DNA of 64,000 bases from an uncultured Parabacteroides sp. (GCF_902493135.1 NZ_CABUOD010000006.1:62001-126000), one strand, 5' to 3'; numbered from the stretch's first letter, positions 8,319 to 17,266 are shown. Numbers and translations: made by a program. The notes: generated by a model from the letters alone, not told the origin.

Positions 8319-8350
8319 GGGAGGTGGAGCAATCTCCATCTCCCTTTTTT
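8319..8350 (+). terminator. Rho-independent terminator after the capsid gene
   Basis: GGGAGGTGGAG at 8319-8329 pairs with CTCCATCTCCC at 8334-8344 (11 bp with one G-T pair, 4-nt loop CAAT), followed by six T at 8345-8350. It probably attenuates read-through, giving more capsid than tail mRNA. Confidence 0.8.
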
Positions 8351-8365
8351 AATTCATCATTTATC

Positions 8366-8680
8366 ATGGCTAAACAAAAAAATCCCATAGAAACACAGCT
8401 CCCGGAGGGGGCTGAATCCTTTCAACCAATTGACACCGATACATCAATTCAGCCGTCCGAACCGCAACCGCAAGTTGTTCCACCCGCTGAAAAAGGGAAA
8501 GAGAAACCAGGTGAGCCGGAACCGGATAGCTTCGTTCTTGGCGTACTTCAATCATTCCCGGCTCACGAGGCATTGTACGTGGACCGTCACGGAGGAGCCT
8601 ATACTCCCGACACTCCCGCCGCTATCCGAGGGGATGCCGTACTGTACAAAAATCCATTCTTCAAATCTAAAAATCAGTAA
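8366..8680 (+). CDS. Small proline-rich head/tail connector candidate (104 aa)
   Basis: No named family is recognised. Residues 1-50 are Pro/Glu/Gln-rich and probably disordered (SEPQPQVVPPAEKGKE). Residues ~55-104 form a compact domain (FVLGVLQSFPAHEALYVD, then a GAYTP turn and DAVLYKNPFF). The position between capsid and tail sheath suggests a head-decoration, connector or tail-completion role, but this is only context. The frame opens upstream at 8324, inside the capsid terminator hairpin. I chose the ATG at 8366 because it lies after the T run. Confidence 0.6.
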   Translation: MAKQKNPIETQLPEGAESFQPIDTDTSIQPSEPQPQVVPPAEKGKEKPGEPEPDSFVLGVLQSFPAHEALYVDRHGGAYTPDTPAAIRGDAVLYKNPFFKSKNQ

Positions 8681-8683
8681 TTT

Positions 8684-10027
8684 ATGGCAATAGGAAACGT
8701 AATTATAAAAGACACCGACGGGAATATCCCTTACAGCGGTGCATCCGGTCAGGAAAAAGTGACCGGGTTGCTCTTCGACGTGTCTATGCAACCCGACCTT
8801 TTCAGGGAAGGGTACGGCAAGAATAACGAAGGGAAGTTGAAACTCAATGATGTACTTTACATCACGAACTTCAAATCGGCCATTCAGGATTTCGGTATTA
8901 TCGAACGTGTTGAAACAACGGAAGAAGACGAGAATAATGTAAACTTTTTCCATGGTATTCCGGCATATCACATCCGTGAGTTCTTCCGCATGAGCGGTAA
9001 TGTCGATGGCAACGGGAAGCTGTACGTCATGTTTGCCGACTGTTCCGCTTCGTGGGATGCCATCGATGTTATGCAACGAGTTGCCGGTGGGCTGATTAAC
9101 CAGTTGGGTGTATGGACCGAGCAACCGCTCTGGAAATTGAACGGTGCGGAAGAGAAGTACAATCTGAATATTGTCAAGACGCTAAACGACAAGGCTGTAG
9201 CAATGGCCGACCTGCACCAGCCTCTTTCGATTGTGTTGTGTGCCAATCCGTCTAATACCGGCAGTGACACCAGCGACGGCAAGCAAATCGACCTGAATAA
9301 AATACCGACCGCAATATGTGAAGCGAGCCGCATCAGCGTGATATTCGGTCAGGCCCGTTGCGCTCCGGTTTCCATGATGCAAAAGCGAAACGTGAATAAT
9401 ACTCCGGTAGGGTTCCTTGGGGCTATGATGGGAGCAATCGCCCGTGCCAATGTTCACGAATCGGTAGCCTGGGTACGCACGTTCAATCTGTTCGACGATA
9501 ATTTCCAGAATATCGAGCTTGGTTTCGGAGATATTAATCTGACCGCCGATGAAGATTTCACGAGCTTGAACATGTACGAATCGCTTTCGCCCGTGTTACT
9601 GGATGACCTGGACGAAAAGGGGTATATTTTCCCGATAAAATATTCAGGGAGAGAAAACGGTATTTATATCAGTAAAGACCAGACCTGTTCCGTGGGGGAT
9701 TATCGCACAATTGCCCGTAACCGTACTATCAACAAAAGCCGCCGGGCTGTTCGTGCCGCTTTGTTGCCTTACGTGAACAGTCCACTTATGGTTAATCCGG
9801 CTACCGGATTTCTGGCTCCCTCTAAAATCTCCTCTTTCAAGACTTTAATCGGTGACATACTGGCAAAGATGCAAGCGGCACAAGAAATTTCTGGTTATGC
9901 CGTGAATATCGACGCTAATCAGAATGTGCTGGTTGACGATACGCTGCGCATCAGCTATGTCATCGTGCCGGTCGGTGTCGCCGTGAAAATCTATGTCGAG
10001 GAAGGCTTATCACTAACCGCTAAATAA
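8684..10027 (+). CDS. Contractile tail sheath protein (DUF2586 type)
   Basis: The sheath surrounds the tail tube and contracts on infection, which marks the phage as a myovirus. The 447-residue protein starts MAIGNVIIKDTDGNIPYSG and has the layout I know for the DUF2586 sheath family of Bacteroidetes phages. An N-terminal beta region is followed by VGFLGAMMGAIARANVHESVAWV and the C-terminal assembly domain with YISKDQTCSVGDYRTIARNR and KSRRAVRAALLPYVNSP. The tail tube gene follows by 9 bp, the standard sheath-tube order. The family number is from memory, while the sheath role is well supported by order and shape. Confidence 0.85.
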   Translation: MAIGNVIIKDTDGNIPYSGASGQEKVTGLLFDVSMQPDLFREGYGKNNEGKLKLNDVLYITNFKSAIQDFGIIERVETTEEDENNVNFFHGIPAYHIREFFRMSGNVDGNGKLYVMFADCSASWDAIDVMQRVAGGLINQLGVWTEQPLWKLNGAEEKYNLNIVKTLNDKAVAMADLHQPLSIVLCANPSNTGSDTSDGKQIDLNKIPTAICEASRISVIFGQARCAPVSMMQKRNVNNTPVGFLGAMMGAIARANVHESVAWVRTFNLFDDNFQNIELGFGDINLTADEDFTSLNMYESLSPVLLDDLDEKGYIFPIKYSGRENGIYISKDQTCSVGDYRTIARNRTINKSRRAVRAALLPYVNSPLMVNPATGFLAPSKISSFKTLIGDILAKMQAAQEISGYAVNIDANQNVLVDDTLRISYVIVPVGVAVKIYVEEGLSLTAK

Positions 10028-10036
10028 TCGCAGAAT

Positions 10037-10492
10037 ATGGCTATAATTAATAACGTTGCGTATAGCTGGTCGATGATTACCCTTGCATCGACAGCCCTCG
10101 GTATCGAGGAAGGAAGTAGTACGCTTGAAGGGGTTTCCGGTATCAAATGGAATAAAAAGAGAAAAATCGAGAGCAATTACGGCATGGGCGGAAAGCCAGT
10201 GAGTCGCGGGTTTGGAAACATAAGTTACTCTGCATCAATCACTATGGACTATGCTACCCAGCAAATGCTACGCAGCACTTACGGCAGTTTGATGGATATA
10301 GGCGAATTCGATTTGATAGTCAGTTTTGCCAATCCGATGGCGAGTGACGATTGGACGACAACGACGGTCACGTTGAAAGGTTGTATTTTCTCGGAAGACG
10401 GTTTAGAGTCGCAGCAGGACGATACCAATATTACGAAGGAGTTCGATTTGAACCCGTTTGACATTGTAATCGGTGATGGGGACACGATTTAA
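10037..10492 (+). CDS. Tail tube protein
   Basis: This is the inner tube subunit of the contractile tail. At 151 residues it has the length and beta-rich composition of the gp19/Hcp-like fold. It comes right after the sheath and is followed by a strong terminator. Segments such as FGNISYSASITMDYATQQML and TTVTLKGCIFSEDGL alternate in the way of a beta barrel, and the C-terminus EFDLNPFDIVIGDGD is acidic. No catalytic motif is seen. The assignment rests mainly on gene order (sheath, tube, chaperone, tape measure), interrupted only by the thioredoxin cargo patch. Confidence 0.8.
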   Translation: MAIINNVAYSWSMITLASTALGIEEGSSTLEGVSGIKWNKKRKIESNYGMGGKPVSRGFGNISYSASITMDYATQQMLRSTYGSLMDIGEFDLIVSFANPMASDDWTTTTVTLKGCIFSEDGLESQQDDTNITKEFDLNPFDIVIGDGDTI

Positions 10493-10504
10493 AGTTAAAA
10501 CTGG

Positions 10505-10540
10505 GAAGCGTTACTTTTTTACGGTAACGCTTCTTTTGTT
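10505..10540 (+). terminator. Strong terminator after the tail tube gene
   Basis: GAAGCGTTAC at 10505-10514 is perfectly complementary to GTAACGCTTC at 10524-10533, and TTTTGTT follows. It separates the tail-tube transcript from the thioredoxin cargo gene. Confidence 0.88.
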
Positions 10541-10564
10541 TATGGAGTAAAAAGGCTACTTTTG
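10535..10564 (+). promoter_or_regulatory. Bacteroidales promoter for the thioredoxin gene
   Basis: TTTG at 10535-10538 and TACTTTTG at 10557-10564 (TAnnTTTG) are 18 bp apart, matching the Bacteroidales -33/-7 pattern, and lie 37 bp before the thioredoxin ATG. The -33 box overlaps the tail of the preceding terminator. The gene can therefore be expressed in the lysogen, independently of the tail operon. Confidence 0.75.
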
Positions 10565-10600
10565 CAGTCTTTTGAAAATTAGCAAATTATACATTTATAT

Positions 10601-10912
10601 ATGGTAGAAATTACTGAAGAAAATTTTCCGAAGTTAATCGGTTCGGAATTGCCCTTGGTCATTGACTTTTGGGCTGAGTGGTGTGGTCCTTGCAAGGCTC
10701 TTGCTCCTATGATGGAAGAATTTGCCCGTGAATATGACGGGCGGGTGATTATTGGTAAGTGTGATGTGGAGGAGAATAATGATTTGGCGGTACAGTTTAA
10801 GATACGGAGTGTGCCGACGATATTGTTTATCCGGAACGGTGAGGTGGTGGATAAGGTTGTTGGGGCGGTGAGCCGGGAAGAGATTGGAAAGAAAGCAAGA
10901 AATATGAGTTAG
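10601..10912 (+). CDS. trxA: Thioredoxin
   Basis: This is a disulfide reductase of the thioredoxin fold. The 103-residue protein has the complete core: VIDFWAEWCGPCKALAPM with the WCGPC active site, then CDVEENNDLAVQFKIRS and the cis-proline loop VPTILFIRNGEVV. No signal peptide is seen, so it is cytoplasmic. The gene sits between the tail tube and the next tail genes with its own promoter and is followed by a terminator, so it is an independent cargo (moron) gene. Possible roles are redox support for the lysogen or, by analogy with T7 where host thioredoxin is a processivity factor, help for a polymerase. The latter is speculative. Confidence 0.93.
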   Translation: MVEITEENFPKLIGSELPLVIDFWAEWCGPCKALAPMMEEFAREYDGRVIIGKCDVEENNDLAVQFKIRSVPTILFIRNGEVVDKVVGAVSREEIGKKARNMS

Positions 10913-10932
10913 ATACAAACATCATACAAGCC

Positions 10933-10961
10933 AGGCTGTCTCTGATAGGATGAGACAGCCT
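10933..10961. terminator. Bidirectional terminator between convergent genes
   Basis: AGGCTGTCTC at 10933-10942 is perfectly complementary to GAGACAGCCT at 10952-10961 with a 9-nt loop, between thioredoxin (+) and the unknown minus-strand gene. A/T-rich sequence lies on both sides, so it can act in both directions. Confidence 0.8.
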
Positions 10962-10989
10962 CAATAATTACAATGCAAAAGTGGGAGAT

Positions 10990-11997
10990 TTATTTTCCCC
11001 ACATTCTTGGAGAAGTACTAAAAGTCACACAACATTTTATTCGACGCTCAAGCTCCTTTAGTACAAAATCTATATAAGGAACTAATTCGCTTTTTGCGAC
11101 CGTTCCGCAACCTCTAAATTCAAAAATAGGCCAATCTCCGTTTTCTGAAAAAGTGTCCCCTAATGCAGAAATACTAAGTTTTTCACCCATTGCATTAGCC
11201 AAGTACGTAGGATCATCGGATACTTCTTTTGTTCCCTCATTTAATTTAATTAAATATTGATAAAGCTCTCCTATAGTACCAGCATGTTCGCTTATTTGTT
11301 TGGCTGAATAGTAAGATAATCCGGACAACGCCTCTATAATGATAGGTTGAAGTTTTTTATCAAATTTTGCAAATATAGCACCAAAAGAAGTTCTATTCAT
11401 TACATACATCTTTTGTTTTGGGTCACTCTTAGCTGGAACTGGTCCACACCCCTCAGTCATTTTTTGGAATAACAAGACAAAACACATTATTTGTTTATAT
11501 TGGATTCCATTTATGCCTTTTGAGTTTAACACATGGTATGCCCCCTCTACTATACTTCCCTCCATAGTCATATAATCCGTTTCGTATATAAATTCCAACG
11601 GACAGCTACATGTAACATGTACCATTAGTTCCACTTTTGTTTTTTTACTGGAGGTGGTAGCCGTAATTTCTTCTTTGGTTTTATACGGGAGAGATGACAA
11701 AAAATTATTTATATCAATTCTGTCAATTTCACTTGCTAATTCTGCTCCAAAGTTCTTTAATCCTTTAACTGGAAAGAATTTATGGTTTAAAACCAATTCT
11801 ACTACCACAAGTTCGTTGCCCCGTCCGCTAAATCCAGTCCGAGGGTCCAATGTTACATCTACTTTTTCGTCTAATATTTTTCCCAAAGAAACTCCCTTAA
11901 TAACCCCCTCTTCTACTGGACCAGTTCCTAAATTTAATGTTACTGTAGGCGTAGATAGTTCGAATTCCATCCCTAAACAATCAGGTACAGTTGGCAT
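10990..11997 (-). CDS. Unknown 335-aa cargo protein, distantly amidoligase-like
   Basis: The function is not known. This gene is antisense to all surrounding tail genes and more AT-rich than they are, which points to a recently acquired cargo gene. Motifs in order are an N-terminal GMEFEL (residues ~9-14), an NELVVVELVL strand near residue 61, a VHVT at about 125, a NRTSFGAIF near 200, and WPIFEFRGCGT close to the C-terminus. The spacing of E-x-E, HVT, R-x-x-F and E-F-R recalls carboxylate-amine/amidoligase-like folds, some of which occur as effectors. The resemblance is weak and no search was possible. There is no signal peptide or membrane segment. Confidence 0.55.
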   Translation of the reverse strand: MPTVPDCLGMEFELSTPTVTLNLGTGPVEEGVIKGVSLGKILDEKVDVTLDPRTGFSGRGNELVVVELVLNHKFFPVKGLKNFGAELASEIDRIDINNFLSSLPYKTKEEITATTSSKKTKVELMVHVTCSCPLEFIYETDYMTMEGSIVEGAYHVLNSKGINGIQYKQIMCFVLLFQKMTEGCGPVPAKSDPKQKMYVMNRTSFGAIFAKFDKKLQPIIIEALSGLSYYSAKQISEHAGTIGELYQYLIKLNEGTKEVSDDPTYLANAMGEKLSISALGDTFSENGDWPIFEFRGCGTVAKSELVPYIDFVLKELERRIKCCVTFSTSPRMWGK

Positions 11998-12230
11998 AAT
12001 TTCAAATTTTAAGTTTTCCTACTCTATCGTCGGCTTTTCGGAGGACGCCGTTTGTTGTGTGAACTTACGGTGGGAAAGGTAGAGAATTAAAAGGAAAGAG
12101 GGAAAAAGGATTTCCCAATGATGGGATTTTCTTTCCGAATGGATGTTGAAGGGTGGTCGAAAAGGATTGAATAAACTATTGAAAGGGTATTCCTCTATTC
12201 TGTGCCAAAGAATAAACGGAAAACAGATAA

Positions 12231-12713
12231 ATGGACGTAACTTTTGAAGGAAATTCGAGTACCGGCAAAAATGAATGGCTGACACCGCCGGAATTATTGG
12301 CAAAGCTGGGAGATTTTGACTTGGACCCTTGTTCCCCTATCAACCGACCGTGGCCGACGGCAGCAAATCACTACACGATTAAAGATGATGGATTGAGACA
12401 ACCGTGGTTTGGACGGGTGTTTTGCAATCCACCCTATGATACGGCTTTGATTGCACAGTTTATAGAACGTTGTGCCGAACACCGGAATGTGATAGCACTG
12501 ACCTTTGCCCGGACAGAAACGAGGTTGTTTCAGGAATTGATATTCAAAAAGGCACATTCAATTTTATTCATTAAAGGCAGATTATCTTTTCATCATGTAA
12601 GCGGTGAACGTGGCGGAACTGCCGGAGCACCGTCGTGTTTGATTTCATTTGATATAAAGAATAGTGAAGTACTAAAGAATTGCGGTATTCAAGGAAAATT
12701 TGTTTTGCTATAA
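12231..12713 (+). CDS. Phage-type DNA N6-adenine methyltransferase (Dam, PF05869-like)
   Basis: This enzyme methylates adenine in DNA, probably protecting phage DNA from restriction or marking it for packaging. The short 160-residue form with WLTPPELLAKLGDFDLDPCS, followed by the catalytic VFCNPPYD and FIKGRLSFHHVSGE, is the small phage Dam-type family as I know it. The gene lies between the cargo patch (10.6-12.0 kb) and the tail chaperone gene. The 233-bp gap before it (11998-12230) contains only very short open frames and no clear promoter. It is one of two methyltransferases in the window, the other being inside the polymerase locus. Confidence 0.85.
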   Translation: MDVTFEGNSSTGKNEWLTPPELLAKLGDFDLDPCSPINRPWPTAANHYTIKDDGLRQPWFGRVFCNPPYDTALIAQFIERCAEHRNVIALTFARTETRLFQELIFKKAHSILFIKGRLSFHHVSGERGGTAGAPSCLISFDIKNSEVLKNCGIQGKFVLL

Positions 12714-12767
12714 AACTTTTTTTCCGGAAAGCAGGTAGTCTGAGGCTGAATCATAATTTTAGAAACA

Positions 12768-13139
12768 ATGGAAGAAAAAACACTCACGCTCGCTCAGGAA
12801 GAGCAAATCAGAAAAAAGGCTTTGGAAATCAAAGCGGAGAAGAAACTCAGAAAAGTCTATCCGATGGTGGTCTGGGGCGATCCGGATTGTGAAGAGAAAG
12901 AAGTGTATGTCGCTTATCTCGCCGAACCGACCTTTCCCCAGTTCTCAAAATTTATGGCCGCTTCCAAAAAGGATGAGGTGACTGCCATGCGCAGCCTTGC
13001 CAGAGATTGTTTTCTCGACGGGGATAAGGAACTGGTAGATAATGAATCGCTGTTCCTGTTCGGTTTAATGGGACAGTTATCGGAAATCATCACTACCCGC
13101 CAATCCACGCTGGTAAATTTATCCAAAGCTGGGAAGTAA
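12768..13139 (+). CDS. Tail assembly chaperone, short form (gpG-like)
   Basis: This is the short product of a two-product tail-chaperone gene, which binds the tape measure protein during tail assembly. It has 123 residues, a charged helical N-terminus (MEEKTLTLAQEEQIRKKALEIK) and an acidic/hydrophobic body, and it sits directly before the tape measure gene, the standard position. No family motif is recognised. The assignment rests on position and on the slippery site AAATTTA (13115-13121) six codons before its stop, which gives a longer second product. Confidence 0.75.
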   Translation: MEEKTLTLAQEEQIRKKALEIKAEKKLRKVYPMVVWGDPDCEEKEVYVAYLAEPTFPQFSKFMAASKKDEVTAMRSLARDCFLDGDKELVDNESLFLFGLMGQLSEIITTRQSTLVNLSKAGK

Positions 13140-13315
13140 AGGATGAACAACGGATACGCCAGCGGGCGATTTATATCCGTCACTACTTTCCCGGCGTCAA
13201 TTTGAATACCATCTCGGATGAAGAGTTTGCGATGCTTTCCGAAGAGGCTCTATGGCTCCATCAACAGATGACCGTAAGCCGGATGACAAACGCTCTTACA
13301 ACAACAGCTCCTTAA
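12768..13315 (+). CDS. Tail assembly chaperone, -1 frameshift fusion (gpGT-like)
   Basis: In the zero frame the codons are GTA AAT TTA TCC, so A-AAT-TTA at 13115-13121 is a canonical X-XXY-YYZ heptamer for -1 slippage. The -1 frame is open beyond the short-form stop and continues with IQSWEVKDEQRIRQRAIYI ... SEEALWLHQQM, ending at TAA 13313-13315. The fusion would be 182 residues, with a 64-residue extension. The extension has no start of its own that leads anywhere sensible: the ATG at 13143 is in another frame and stops after about 20 codons. This is the lambda G/GT arrangement placed just before the tape measure gene. A downstream stimulator was not identified with certainty. Confidence 0.75.
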
Positions 13316-13328
13316 TTTATTTCTTGCC

Positions 13329-13371
13329 AATCCCCTGTCAGCTTTTTTTAGCAGGCAGGGGATTTCTTTTT
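13329..13371 (+). terminator. Terminator/attenuator before the tape measure gene
   Basis: AATCCCCTG at 13329-13337 is perfectly complementary to CAGGGGATT at 13356-13364, followed by a T-rich run (TCTTTTT). The loop is long (18 nt) and itself contains AGC/GCT pairs and seven T. It probably reduces tape measure expression. Confidence 0.7.
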
Positions 13372-13417
13372 AATCGGAATTTGCTGTAATGGGCTATTCT
13401 ACCCGAAATAAAGAAGT

Positions 13418-16400
13418 ATGTCCCAAGAGCAAAACTATCAGGTAAACTATACCATTAATGTAGAGGCCACCGAAGGTACTAAAAAGGTGCAGGCGTTTGC
13501 CGATTCGGTGAAAAGTCTGATTCTGGCTAAAAATGATTTGACTCCCGCGATCAAAAACATTCAGAAGATGGTGAATGAAGTTGATAAGATTTTCCGAACA
13601 AAAGGCGGAAAGAAGCGGGATTATACTTATAAAATGGATATTAACACGTCGGGAACGGAAGAAAAACTGGGACGTGTGAAGACTTTACTCACAGAAATCG
13701 GGGAACTTTCCAAAGGAATCAGTCTGGTTATTAATGCCGGACAAGCCCCATTGGATACCAAGAAAATAAAGTCGAATGCCAAGACTCTTTTAGATAAAAA
13801 GTTATCTGAAAGCCGGAAAGCAGAAATTGAAAAAAGTGCGGCTGCATCTGTCAAAACAATGATGGAGACGCAAAAACGCATTACTAAAGCGGTCGGAAAA
13901 ATCAATGCTGCCCTGGTAACATTGGAAAAAGGCCGTGAAGTCAATATTAAAACGGATGTAGCGAAAGAGCGGTTGAAAGAGTTACTGGGGCTGATGCGCC
14001 AGCTTAAAGGTGCTTCCAAAATGACCATGGGTGTGCAAATGGGCTCACCTTCATCCGGAAAGGGGAATGTCCTTGTAGCTCCGCAGACAGCCAATACCCT
14101 TTTTCATCCTCCTTTACTATATAATCCGGAAAAGCCTTACGTATTATCGCCGAAGGCTTCGGAGAAATTGCAGGAAAAGCTGGCAACAAACCGGGAATTA
14201 GCCAAGCAAAAAGCGGAGCAACGCCGGGCGGACGAAGCCGTCCGGCTCACGACTCAAAAAGCCGTGATTGAAGCGAAGGGGAAAGAATGGGATCGCCAGC
14301 GGCAGGTCAAGGCGAACGAAGCTGCACAACGAAAAGCCGCCAGCGATGCGGCACGGGCCATACGCGAGAAAACCCGTTTGGAACAACAAGGCGCCGCCCG
14401 TGCAGTGACGGCAGCGCAACGCCAACAGCGGGCTGTCGTCACTGGGCAGACTAATAAGCAGCGGGCAGCTATCAACCGCCTGCAATACGTGCGTACCCCT
14501 TCGATCCGTAACCTGCCGATGATGTATATGCTCAACGGCTATGCCATGTACGGTTTCCTGAAATCGGAACTGACGAAGGCTGTCGAGTACACCAACATAA
14601 TGACCTCCGCCCAGAGTATCCTCCGGGTAGCGGATAATGATTTAACCACTTTCGAGAACCGCTTCACGAAAATGGCTTTGTATGTCCGTAAAATCGGAGT
14701 GGAAACCAAATTCACGGCGGTTGAGGTTGCCGGTGCGGTAAAATATTTGAGTATGGCGGGCATGGGAATAGACGCTATCAATGCTTCTATCCGTCCGATT
14801 GTCAATCTGGCATTGATTGGCGACAACGATGTTTCCCAGATTGCAGACCTGGCGACCAATATTCAAACAGGCTATGATATTAAGAATACGAGCATGGGCT
14901 CGGTGGCTGATATTTTGGCTTCCACTGTTTCCCGGTCGAACGTGAATGTCATGGAAATGGCAGAGTCGTACAAAATGGCCGCCGGATATATGCGTATGGC
15001 CGGAGTGGAATTTACAGAGAGTGCGGCAGCTATCGGTATATTAGGAAACATGGGTGTAAAAGGAACCATGGCGGGAACCTCGCTTCGTGCCATGGCGACC
15101 CGTTTTGCCAAACCCACCCGTGAATCACAAAAGGTATTAGACCGGTTGGGCATAAAATTCACGGAATACCGGGATATTTACGGGAAGCAAGTAGAGAAAC
15201 TCCGTCCCCTTGCCGACATTTTCGAAGACCTGAACAAGAAAGGCGCGACCGTCGGTGACATGCAGGCCATTTTCGGCAAAATCGGAGGTAACGCCGCCAT
15301 GATGTTTGTGCGTAATTACGACCAGTTGCGTACACTTACCGTACAGAACCGGGGCTCACATGGAATTTCGAGCGAACTGGCTAAAGTGAAGCAAGACAAT
15401 ACAAAAGGTCTGTGGGCTCAGGTCACTTCACAGCTTACCGAAAGTTTCATGCAAGGGTACGAAGTCCTGGAGCCGATTATCAAATCGACATTACGTGACT
15501 TCCTTGCAAAATTCAGCGCCCCAGAATTTGCCCGTGGACTGACATCTATCGGTCAGTCTATCCTGAATATACTTTCCCTTTTGGGAAGTGTGGCAAGCTG
15601 GTTCACCCGCAATTTTCATTGGATTGAGCCACTCCTATTTTCCGGATTTGTAGCGACAAAGTTATTCAAACTGGCCGGAGCACTTACCAACATCGGAATT
15701 GCTTTAGGCTTTATCGGTAAACAGTCGGCGGCAGGTTCTGTGATTCAAATGGTGGGCGGTCTGATGGGAGGTGGTAGAGGAATGTCATTTGCAAGTAAAC
15801 GCGCTATTGTTTCGGCATTGAGCGCAGCCGGGGTTACAGGCAAAGGAGCCATGCGACAGGCATTGCTATCCACCGGCATGGGTGGTATGGTGTCGCGGGG
15901 AGCTTTGGGCTTGTTCTCCACGCAGGTAGCTACCGGTAACGGGCTGGTCGGAGCCGGTGCTTCCATCGGTGCGTTAGGAACCACTGCCGTAGCTGCCACA
16001 GCCGGGATAGCAGCCTTAGTAGGCGCTCTGGGTTGGGTAGCCTACAAGACGTGGAAAGTGAAAGAGGCGAAAGATGCTGTATTGGAAGAGATTGATGCGA
16101 ACCGGAAGTACCGTTATCCTTCCATCGATGCACTGAATAAATCTTTGACGGAAACCTACAAGCAGGCCATGAATGCGAAAAAGGCAGTTGAGGAACTGAC
16201 AGCCGGGAAGTCGATTGAAGAGGCATCCGGTCAGAAGATCGGTGCATTTACCGGGAACTGGTGGACGGCTTTTCTTTCTTCTTTCGGTGCTGCCCATTCC
16301 GGACAGTACGGCGGTCCGCAATACGACGATTTTTACAACTTTTCCGACGCCAGGCAGGACGATACCCGTGAAGCTATCCGGACACTTGCCAAGAAAGACA

Positions 16401-17254
16401 GCCAAGGTCGTGTCAATTCGGCTTATGCTGAATTAGGAAAAGCCCGGACGGATATAGAAATCGGTGCGTTTATCCAAAACATCCGAAATAAGTTCGGTCA
16501 GGATGAAAAGAACCTGGATAATACCCTTTGGACGAAAGACCGGAACGGCAAAATCATCTACAAGAAAGGTGTCGGTGAGATGAAGGAAGCGGATGCCTAC
16601 AAACTGTATGATTATGCGGTGTACATGAATACGAAGGTAGTGCCGGAGATTTCAAGGATAGCCGAGGAATACCGGAGAATCATGTCGTCACCGGCTAATG
16701 CTGAAGCTACTTTACGAGCCAACGGCTTTGATTTTGACCTGCTTACCAAAAATGGTTTCTATCAGGATAAGGAAGGCCGTTGGGTACAAAAGGCTTTGGG
16801 AAAGAAAGCTACGGACAAAGAGCGGGAAAATGCACTCGCCGGGTATCAGGAAGTCCATAATGCGGTTGTGAATTTCACCTCTTCCCTGCGTCAGACCTGG
16901 GGCGGTTCGGCAGAGATAGCGGAAAATATCATGCAAAAAGCGGGGTTCACGACTTCGCTTACTTCCAATGAGCCGGATGAAGCCGATCCCCAACCTTTCA
17001 ATGCGAACGGGTTCAGTTATCATTCCGGAGCAGACGACGGGCTGGCCGGTGGAAATTATTCCGGTACGGGAAAACTCTCCTCGGCAGCGCCGAAGCAAGT
17101 TATCGTGAATATCACCAATTTGCTAAGTGTGGAAGCTATCAATCTATTGAAAAGCAAGGAAGGACAAGGTGAGGAAGTACAGAATCTGAAAGAACAGCTT
17201 GCCCAGGCGTTAATCGATGTCGTCCATGATTTCGACAGCAGTTGGAACGGTTAA
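13418..17254 (+). CDS. Tail tape measure protein (TP901-type)
   Basis: It sets tail length and is ejected with the DNA. The 1278-residue length is typical. Residues 1-370 are charged coiled coil (repeated Ala/Lys/Arg/Gln segments). Residues ~385-640 carry the TP901-type tape measure domain: KFTAVEVAGAVKYLSMAGMG, VSRSNVNVMEMAESYKMAAG and MGVKGTMAGTSLRAMATRF. Hydrophobic helices follow at about 730-780 and 840-880 (LFSGFVATKLFKLAGAL; GAGASIGALGTTAVAATAG), suited to membrane passage. The C-terminal quarter is more globular. It comes after the frameshifting chaperone and before the baseplate genes, in the standard order. Confidence 0.93.
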   Translation: MSQEQNYQVNYTINVEATEGTKKVQAFADSVKSLILAKNDLTPAIKNIQKMVNEVDKIFRTKGGKKRDYTYKMDINTSGTEEKLGRVKTLLTEIGELSKGISLVINAGQAPLDTKKIKSNAKTLLDKKLSESRKAEIEKSAAASVKTMMETQKRITKAVGKINAALVTLEKGREVNIKTDVAKERLKELLGLMRQLKGASKMTMGVQMGSPSSGKGNVLVAPQTANTLFHPPLLYNPEKPYVLSPKASEKLQEKLATNRELAKQKAEQRRADEAVRLTTQKAVIEAKGKEWDRQRQVKANEAAQRKAASDAARAIREKTRLEQQGAARAVTAAQRQQRAVVTGQTNKQRAAINRLQYVRTPSIRNLPMMYMLNGYAMYGFLKSELTKAVEYTNIMTSAQSILRVADNDLTTFENRFTKMALYVRKIGVETKFTAVEVAGAVKYLSMAGMGIDAINASIRPIVNLALIGDNDVSQIADLATNIQTGYDIKNTSMGSVADILASTVSRSNVNVMEMAESYKMAAGYMRMAGVEFTESAAAIGILGNMGVKGTMAGTSLRAMATRFAKPTRESQKVLDRLGIKFTEYRDIYGKQVEKLRPLADIFEDLNKKGATVGDMQAIFGKIGGNAAMMFVRNYDQLRTLTVQNRGSHGISSELAKVKQDNTKGLWAQVTSQLTESFMQGYEVLEPIIKSTLRDFLAKFSAPEFARGLTSIGQSILNILSLLGSVASWFTRNFHWIEPLLFSGFVATKLFKLAGALTNIGIALGFIGKQSAAGSVIQMVGGLMGGGRGMSFASKRAIVSALSAAGVTGKGAMRQALLSTGMGGMVSRGALGLFSTQVATGNGLVGAGASIGALGTTAVAATAGIAALVGALGWVAYKTWKVKEAKDAVLEEIDANRKYRYPSIDALNKSLTETYKQAMNAKKAVEELTAGKSIEEASGQKIGAFTGNWWTAFLSSFGAAHSGQYGGPQYDDFYNFSDARQDDTREAIRTLAKKDSQGRVNSAYAELGKARTDIEIGAFIQNIRNKFGQDEKNLDNTLWTKDRNGKIIYKKGVGEMKEADAYKLYDYAVYMNTKVVPEISRIAEEYRRIMSSPANAEATLRANGFDFDLLTKNGFYQDKEGRWVQKALGKKATDKERENALAGYQEVHNAVVNFTSSLRQTWGGSAEIAENIMQKAGFTTSLTSNEPDEADPQPFNANGFSYHSGADDGLAGGNYSGTGKLSSAAPKQVIVNITNLLSVEAINLLKSKEGQGEEVQNLKEQLAQALIDVVHDFDSSWNG

Positions 17255-17266
17255 AAAGTAAAGACA

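Noticed and set aside
12071..12230. Small frames (18 and 34 codons) before the Dam gene
   Set aside because: They are short, have no conserved features, and no promoter or ribosome site supports them.
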